Both the position numbers and the translations under genes were made by a program. From the NCBI GenBank assembly GCA_036389695.1, contig DASVWG010000369.1, positions 1 through 13,030 on the forward strand: DNA of 13,030 nt, written 5' to 3'. The notes beneath the pieces are model-generated. The model ran no database searches, had not been told where the DNA came from, and saw only the letters and a program-made list of their open reading frames with translations. Below, piece after piece: positions 12,000 through 13,030 of this stretch (the stretch's first letter is position 1; every line of letters begins with the position of its first letter). Origin of the DNA: JALZHR01 sp036389695 (GTDB taxonomy: Bacteria > Acidobacteriota > Blastocatellia > Pyrinomonadales > Pyrinomonadaceae).

Positions 12000-12944
12000 A
12001 TGAAACACAAATTTAATCTGTCTTTGCGTATTCTGGCAATTTTTGCCTTGGCTATTTCGTTCTCGGTTGCGGTCAACGCTCAAGCGACGAGAACCTGGGT
12101 TTCGGGCGTCGGCGACGACGTCAATCCGTGCAGCCGCACCGCGCCCTGTAAAACGTTTGGCGGAACGATTTCCAAAACCGCCGCCAACGGCGAAATGAAC
12201 GCGCTCGATCCGGGCGGTTTCGGAACGATTAACATTACGAAAAGCATGACGGTTGACGGCGTCAATCCGGGCATGGCTTCGATTCTTGCCGCGGGCACGA
12301 CCGGCGTTATCGTCAACGCGCTGAGCACCGACACGGTGATTTTGCGCAATCTGACCATCAACGGCGCGGGCACGGGCGTTAACGGCATCCGCATCCTGAG
12401 CGCCAAAGCCGTCTATATTGAAAATTGCGTGATTTTCAATTTTACCGGCTCAAGCGCCACCACGGGACGCGGAATTAGCGACGAACGCACGCACGCCGGC
12501 GGTTTATTGTATATCGACAACACGACCGTCGAGAAAAACGTCCAATCGAATCTGTTCGTCGGTCCGACCGGCGGCGGCGTGACTGTTTATATTAATAACT
12601 CGCGCTTTTTGGGCAGCACTGCCAATTCCGGCGCGGCTATTCGCAGCGGCAGCAAAGCCTCAATCACGAATTCGCAATTCTCCGGAAATCTTAATTTCGG
12701 AATCGTTGTCGAAGCTGACACGGCTGGCACCTTCGCGGCTATCGACAACAGCGTGATTACCAACAACGGTACCGGCGTCTGCACGACGACAAACTCGCCG
12801 ACCGCCCAGATTGCCAATAATCTAATCTCGGGCAACGGCACCGGCGTGCTTGTCTCAAGCGGCACGATGCGGTCAACCAATAACAGAGTCGACGGCAATA
12901 GTACCAACGTCAGCGGGGTTCTAAGCACGTATAACGTTCAATAA
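12000..12944 (+). CDS. Exported right-handed parallel beta-helix protein
   Basis: A 314-residue secreted protein. The signal peptide has a basic start (MKHKF, LSLR), a hydrophobic core (ILAIFALAISFSVAV) and a likely cleavage after Asn-Ala at residue 27. The mature part opens with a block around TWVSGVGDDVNPCSRTAPCK, TFGGTISKTAANGE and DPGGFGTI that I associate with a widespread group of exported beta-helix proteins. The rest shows short repeats of beta-strands and Asn/Gly/Thr turns (for example IENCVIFNFTG, IDNTTVEKNV, INNSRFLG, ITNSQFSGN, IDNSVITNNGTG, IANNLISGNGTG). These are the coils of a right-handed parallel beta-helix, as in pectate-lyase-like folds. I see no catalytic set of a polysaccharide lyase, so a surface or binding role is as likely as an enzyme. 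Only two Cys, in NPCSRTAPC, lie near the N-terminus, apart from one in ENCVIF and one in VCTTT. The GGAGG site fixes the start. Confidence 0.88.
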   Translation: MKHKFNLSLRILAIFALAISFSVAVNAQATRTWVSGVGDDVNPCSRTAPCKTFGGTISKTAANGEMNALDPGGFGTINITKSMTVDGVNPGMASILAAGTTGVIVNALSTDTVILRNLTINGAGTGVNGIRILSAKAVYIENCVIFNFTGSSATTGRGISDERTHAGGLLYIDNTTVEKNVQSNLFVGPTGGGVTVYINNSRFLGSTANSGAAIRSGSKASITNSQFSGNLNFGIVVEADTAGTFAAIDNSVITNNGTGVCTTTNSPTAQIANNLISGNGTGVLVSSGTMRSTNNRVDGNSTNVSGVLSTYNVQ

Positions 12945-12964
12945 CAACCTGCTTTGACGGATGA

Positions 12965-12999
12965 AAGGCAAAGATTTATGCAAAATATTTCTTTGCCTT
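12965..12999 (+). terminator. Hairpin after the beta-helix gene
   Basis: AAGGCAAAGA (12965-12974) and TCTTTGCCTT (12990-12999) are exact complements with a 15-base loop, 20 bases after the stop. The stem of 10 pairs fits a terminator, although a T-tract does not follow (GCGCCC does). The remaining bases to the window end (13000-13030) show only a short CCCG/CGGG pair followed by a run of A. Confidence 0.55.
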
Positions 13000-13030
13000 G
13001 CGCCCGTTATAAGTTCGGGAAAAAATAGCC

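Overview
The window reads like ordinary chromosome from a free-living, non-fermentative-looking Gram-negative bacterium of roughly 50% G+C. My best guess is an Acidobacteriota lineage of the Blastocatellia/Pyrinomonadaceae kind. This rests on gene content, codon style (many GCG/CGC/GAA codons with TTT/AAA-rich stretches), frequent lack of Shine-Dalgarno sites before housekeeping genes, and intergenic spacers filled with palindromic short-period repeats. It is inference, not a database match. No rRNA, tRNA, CRISPR array, transposase, integrase or phage gene is visible.

Layout. The left edge holds the first 22 codons of a secreted protein on the minus strand (1-66). Next, also on the minus strand, is a two-gene unit: radA (687-2069) followed by a GNAT acetyltransferase (167-679). 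On the plus strand come a tiny acidic disordered protein (2260-2502), an SDR-fold protein that has lost its catalytic Tyr/Lys (2671-3387), a membrane-anchored PIN-TRAM nuclease of the YacL type (3492-4655), ispD (4766-5440), a short coiled-coil protein (5505-5819) and ispF (5845-6327). ispF converges on a minus-strand exported protein of unknown function (6324-6887), and the two stop codons share one TTAA. The right half is a nucleoside-salvage block: thymidine/pyrimidine-nucleoside phosphorylase (6969-8285), then an overlapping trio of a BMP/PnrA-type lipoprotein (8431-9486), a histidine phosphatase (9489-10133) and a duplicated-domain sugar/nucleoside ABC ATPase (10126-11619). No permease follows. 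Last is an exported right-handed beta-helix protein (12000-12944) with a structured-looking leader.

How the genes fit together. radA, the YacL-like gene, ispD and ispF together recall the conserved Firmicutes cluster radA-disA-yacL-ispD-ispF; here radA is inverted, disA is missing, and three small or accessory genes are interspersed. IspD and IspF catalyse the third and fifth steps of the MEP isoprenoid pathway. The BMP lipoprotein and ABC ATPase would import nucleosides, which the phosphorylase would split into base and (deoxy)ribose-1-phosphate.

The most unusual signal is in the spacers, not the genes. Four large inverted repeats with arms of about 28-31 nt (2525-2629, 4656-4757, 8296-8417, 11624-11771) each begin 0-22 nt after a plus-strand stop codon. 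They do not share sequence, but three are built from short tandem units (period 7, 9 and 7). I see no convincing new defence, mobile or metabolic system in this window.
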